Below are positions 6,528 to 8,368 of a stretch of 8,368 nucleotides of DNA, in pieces. This DNA is from an uncultured Mailhella sp. (GTDB lineage: Bacteria > Desulfobacterota > Desulfovibrionia > Desulfovibrionales > Desulfovibrionaceae): positions 1 to 8,368 of the forward strand of contig CAJJMX010000062.1 of assembly GCA_905192935.1 (NCBI GenBank). The letters are read 5' to 3'. The notes under the pieces were generated by a model. That model was not told the DNA's origin. It did no database searches and worked only from the letters and a program-made list of their open reading frames with translations. The translations under genes and the position numbers were made by a program. Numbering within the stretch: position 1 is the stretch's first letter; each line of letters starts with the position of its first letter.

Positions 6528-6543
6528 TCAAATTTAGATTTGA
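6522..6543. promoter_or_regulatory. Palindrome overlapping the predicted transcription start, candidate operator
   Basis: TCAAAT (6528-6533) and ATTTGA (6538-6543) form a perfect inverted repeat around TTAG, and a tandem copy of TCAAAT precedes it at 6522-6527. The site covers the proposed -10 box and start point of the + strand transcript, the usual place for a repressor. The TetR-family protein encoded downstream is an obvious candidate binder, but this is inference. Confidence 0.35.
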
Positions 6544-6756
6544 GATTGCTGGAAACAGCGACAGCCCGTTTTGACGGGACGAATTTCGCTCGTGGTGCGC
6601 GCGGGAATACAACCTCTCCATTCCCTTGTCGCGCGGGCCGCTTTCAGGGGAAGGACGGCGAGACGTCATGAAAGAGATACGCATGGCGTCTGCCACCCCT
6701 CGGCGGCCATGAAGGTTCTGGGGCATGGCCGTCCACGATGCCCCAGCCTTTTTTTT
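6534..6756 (+). ncRNA. Candidate structured small RNA or regulatory leader, family not recognised
   Basis: The + strand between the candidate promoter and a strong terminator can fold into a run of hairpins. In order: GCTG-GAAA-CAGC (6548-6559, GNRA loop); CCCGT-TTTG-ACGGG (6565-6578); CGCGCGGGAAT (6598-6608) with 6620-6625 and 6631-6635, 11 pairs with a 5-base bulge; AGACGTCATG (6661-6670) with CATGGCGTCT (6682-6691), 10 pairs including one wobble and extendable by three; then the terminator. No known riboswitch, 6S, SRP, tmRNA or RNase P motif is recognised. The only small frame I noted inside it codes for 14 residues. It could act in trans as an RNA of about 220 bases, or in cis as a leader of the TetR gene. 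This entry also describes the long gene-free stretch 6309-6853. Confidence 0.4.
6718..6756 (+). terminator. Rho-independent terminator about 100 bases upstream of the TetR gene
   Basis: CTGGGGCAT (6718-6726) pairs perfectly with ATGCCCCAG (6738-6746) around an 11-base loop, followed after CC by eight T (6749-6756). It lies on the + strand in a region with no upstream gene on that strand for 1.4 kb, so it must end an unannotated transcript or act as an attenuator. A competing pairing of 6702-6711 with 6724-6733 overlaps the left arm. Confidence 0.85.
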
Positions 6757-6790
6757 ACCCTTTTTTCATCGCGGCGTTTCGGGAAAGCCG

Positions 6791-6819
6791 TTGCGGCCCG
6801 TCCCTTCCTGGCATATGCT
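6791..6819 (+). promoter_or_regulatory. Candidate promoter of the TetR gene
   Basis: TTGCGG (6791-6796) and TATGCT (6814-6819) are separated by 17 bases, with three and four matches to the sigma-70 hexamers. They lie after the terminator at 6718-6756, and the expected start near 6826 leaves a short leader with the ribosome site GAGAGG (6839-6844). The match is moderate. Confidence 0.35.
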
Positions 6820-6853
6820 TGACGCAGCGTTCCCTGACGAGAGGTTCCCCCGT

Positions 6854-7549
6854 ATGCTGTTTTTTTCCCGCAAGAAGCACTCGCGCGAGGACGGCGAGGC
6901 CACGCGCCGTCAGATCCTCGGCACGGCCGTGCGTCTGTTTGCCGAGCACGGCTATGCCGATACGACGAGCAAGATGATCTGTCGTGAGGCGGGCGTAAAT
7001 ATTGCCGCCGTCAACTATTATTTCGGCAGCAGGGACGATCTGTACCGCGCCGTTCTCGACGACGTGCACGAGCACATCGTGAACGAAAGACAGATGGAGC
7101 TCATCACCTCTGCGGAGCTTCCGGTGGAGGAGAAGCTTGAGCGGGTACTTGACGCCTACATCGCAGCGGCCTACGACGGGCAGAGCTGGTATGCAAGGAT
7201 ATGGGCGCATGAACTCATCGCCCCCTCGCCCATAGGCGGGGTGGACTTTCTCAAAAGCACCCTGTCCAAGGAAAGGAGCATAGGCACGCTCCTTTCGGAA
7301 ATGACGGGCATTCCCCGCGAGGATCCGGCGCTTCAGTGCTGCATCATCACGGTCATGGCGCCGTATCTTCTCATGCTCTGCGTGCAGCGCGACATGGCCC
7401 GTTCCCTGACCACGGTGTTCGGATATCGCAAGGAAGATGTGAACCGTCATTTCAAGCTGCTGCTTTTTGATGCCCTCCGCGCCTTTGCCGAACACTACGC
7501 GAAGGGGGAACTTCCTTCCGTGTCTTGTCGGGAGGATGGGGAGGAATAG
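6854..7549 (+). CDS. TetR-family transcriptional regulator, CecR-like
   Basis: This 231-residue protein has an N-terminal TetR helix-turn-helix domain at about residues 16-68: TRRQILGTAVRLFAEHGY, then TTSKMICREAGVNIAAVNYYFGSRDDLY with the recognition helix near 48-57. The NIAAVNYYFGS form and the ligand-domain segment containing WAHELIAPSP recall the CecR/YbiH group. In E. coli CecR controls membrane and transport genes linked to drug sensitivity. The ATG at 6854 has GAGAGG 9 bases upstream. The in-frame ATG at 6725 would run through the terminator and is rejected. The gene lies 7 bases before the glycosidase gene, so they are probably co-transcribed, and it is divergent from yddG. The ligand and operators are unknown; the palindrome at 6528-6543 is a possible autoregulatory site. 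Confidence 0.9.
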   Translation: MLFFSRKKHSREDGEATRRQILGTAVRLFAEHGYADTTSKMICREAGVNIAAVNYYFGSRDDLYRAVLDDVHEHIVNERQMELITSAELPVEEKLERVLDAYIAAAYDGQSWYARIWAHELIAPSPIGGVDFLKSTLSKERSIGTLLSEMTGIPREDPALQCCIITVMAPYLLMLCVQRDMARSLTTVFGYRKEDVNRHFKLLLFDALRAFAEHYAKGELPSVSCREDGEE

Positions 7550-7556
7550 GGTTTCC

Positions 7557-8368
7557 GTGCGTTGGATTCTGACAGTCGTGCTGGCGCTGGCGCTTTTTCT
7601 GCCGGTGCCCGGCCTTGCCGCGTCTTCCCGCGCTCCGTCGCTCGAGGAGATGGCCGGGGCCATGATCATGGTGGGCTTTCACGGGACGACGGCTCCCGCG
7701 TCCGTAGTGAAGGCCGTTTCCGAAGGACGACTCGGCGGCATCATTTTGTTCGACAGGGGACGGACGAAGGAAGAGCTCTACAATGTCGAGTCTCCCGCCC
7801 AGCTGAAAAAGCTGATTTCGTCCCTTCAGTCCGTTGCTCCCCGCATGCTTCTCGTGGCCGTGGATCAGGAAGGCGGCAAGGTATGCCGTCTCAAGCCTGA
7901 GCGCGGCTTTTTTGCGCTTCCCTCCGCCGATCTCATGGGGCGCATGAGCGAGGAAGAGGTGCGGGTGCTCGGCTTCAAGGCCGGGGTCGAAATGGCCGAG
8001 ATCGGCATCAACGTGGACCTTGCGCCTGTGGTGGATCTGCGCCGTTCCCGGCAGAGTCCCGGGCTCGGCAATGTCGGACGCCTGTTCGGCGCAGGGAGCG
8101 ATCAGGTGACGCGGCAGGCTCTGGCCTTTGCCGACGGCCTGCGCGAGGCGGGGGTGCTGCCTGCGCTCAAGCATTTTCCCGGACTCGGCAGCGCCAGCAA
8201 GGATTCTCATCTGGATCTGCCGGATGTGACGAAGACCTGGAGCGAGGAGGAGCTTCTGCCCTATGTGGAGGCCTTCCAGCGCGACTGGCCGGGCATGGTG
8301 CTCGTGGCGCACGTCTATCATCGCGGCCTTGACGTGCATCTTCCCGCCTCGCTGTCCCGGAACGTGGT
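7557..8368 (+). CDS. Secreted glycoside hydrolase family 3, NagZ-like beta-N-acetylhexosaminidase (3' end outside window)
   Basis: The visible 270 residues start with a signal peptide: Met-Arg, a hydrophobic core at about 4-18, then GLAASS with likely cleavage near 21-22. No lipobox Cys is present, so a periplasmic soluble enzyme is expected. The catalytic barrel shows VDQEGG (102-107) and KHFPGLGSASKDSH (205-218), which fits the NagZ signature KH[FI]PG[HL]Gx4D[ST]H. Asp216 and His218 are the acid/base dyad. The nucleophile Asp would lie past the right edge. NagZ enzymes remove N-acetylglucosamine from muropeptides and are cytoplasmic in E. coli, so the signal peptide points to a periplasmic wall-turnover role here. 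The GTG at 7557 is preferred (GGAGG 7540-7544, spacing rather long at 12). An ATG at 7536, overlapping the TetR stop, would add seven residues but has no ribosome site at a usable distance. Confidence 0.9.
   Translation, partial: MRWILTVVLALALFLPVPGLAASSRAPSLEEMAGAMIMVGFHGTTAPASVVKAVSEGRLGGIILFDRGRTKEELYNVESPAQLKKLISSLQSVAPRMLLVAVDQEGGKVCRLKPERGFFALPSADLMGRMSEEEVRVLGFKAGVEMAEIGINVDLAPVVDLRRSRQSPGLGNVGRLFGAGSDQVTRQALAFADGLREAGVLPALKHFPGLGSASKDSHLDLPDVTKTWSEEELLPYVEAFQRDWPGMVLVAHVYHRGLDVHLPASLSRNV

Noticed and set aside
6668..6712. 14-codon frame as a real leader-peptide gene
   Set aside because: The start codon lies in a hairpin, the nearest AAGGA is 12 bases away and no run of control codons is present. 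It is kept only as a side note to the attenuator finding.
6725..6853. 43-residue N-terminal extension of the TetR protein
   Set aside because: It would translate the terminator arm and T-run; the ATG at 6854 has a ribosome site and fits the TetR domain start.
7452..8339. 295-codon - strand frame opposite the glycosidase gene
   Set aside because: It is antisense to a GH3 gene with an exact NagZ signature and is without its own motifs.

Overview
The window is GC-rich, gene-dense DNA from a Gram-negative bacterium. It has sixteen-odd features around eight protein genes, all but one on the + strand. The protein families (PdxT, a small glyoxalase-II-like metallo-hydrolase, a flavin reductase with a cysteine cluster, ComF, a Dus enzyme with variant motifs, RlmN, YddG, a CecR-like TetR, an exported family-3 glycosidase) and the codon use would fit an anaerobic deltaproteobacterium of the Desulfovibrio/Bilophila kind. 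That assignment is an impression from the sequence, not a computed result. I see no tRNA, rRNA, CRISPR array, insertion sequence or other sign of a mobile element.

Layout. The C-terminal part of pdxT (3-335) is followed by a perfect hairpin without a T-run. A metallo-beta-lactamase-fold hydrolase (553-1167) comes next. A 180-base gap holding nested inverted repeats leads to a flavin reductase (1348-1920), whose stop overlaps the start of a ComF-family phosphoribosyltransferase (1917-2741). A strong intrinsic terminator (2772-2817) closes that unit. Two RNA-modification genes then follow in the same direction: a tRNA-dihydrouridine synthase (3002-4090) and rlmN (4223-5317). They end at a near-perfect bidirectional terminator (5352-5394), shared with the convergent yddG-type aromatic amino acid exporter gene on the - strand (5409-6308).

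The 545-base divergent gap 6309-6853 is the most unusual part. Its yddG-proximal half is AT-rich and carries a TATAAT box and two A/T palindromes for yddG, then a phased direct repeat. A consensus TTGACA lies next to a palindrome. From about 6534 the + strand can fold into four successive hairpins followed by a textbook intrinsic terminator at 6718-6756, about 100 bases before the next gene. This looks like a transcribed small RNA or a regulated leader. A 10-bp alternative pairing overlaps the terminator arm, so a terminator/antiterminator switch is possible. I do not recognise the RNA as a known family.

The last two genes form a likely operon: a TetR-family regulator with CecR-like character (6854-7549) and, 7 bases later, a secreted NagZ-like beta-N-acetylhexosaminidase (7557 to the window edge, incomplete). 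This pairing suggests, without proving, that the regulator controls a periplasmic cell-wall glycosidase and perhaps the divergent exporter or RNA.
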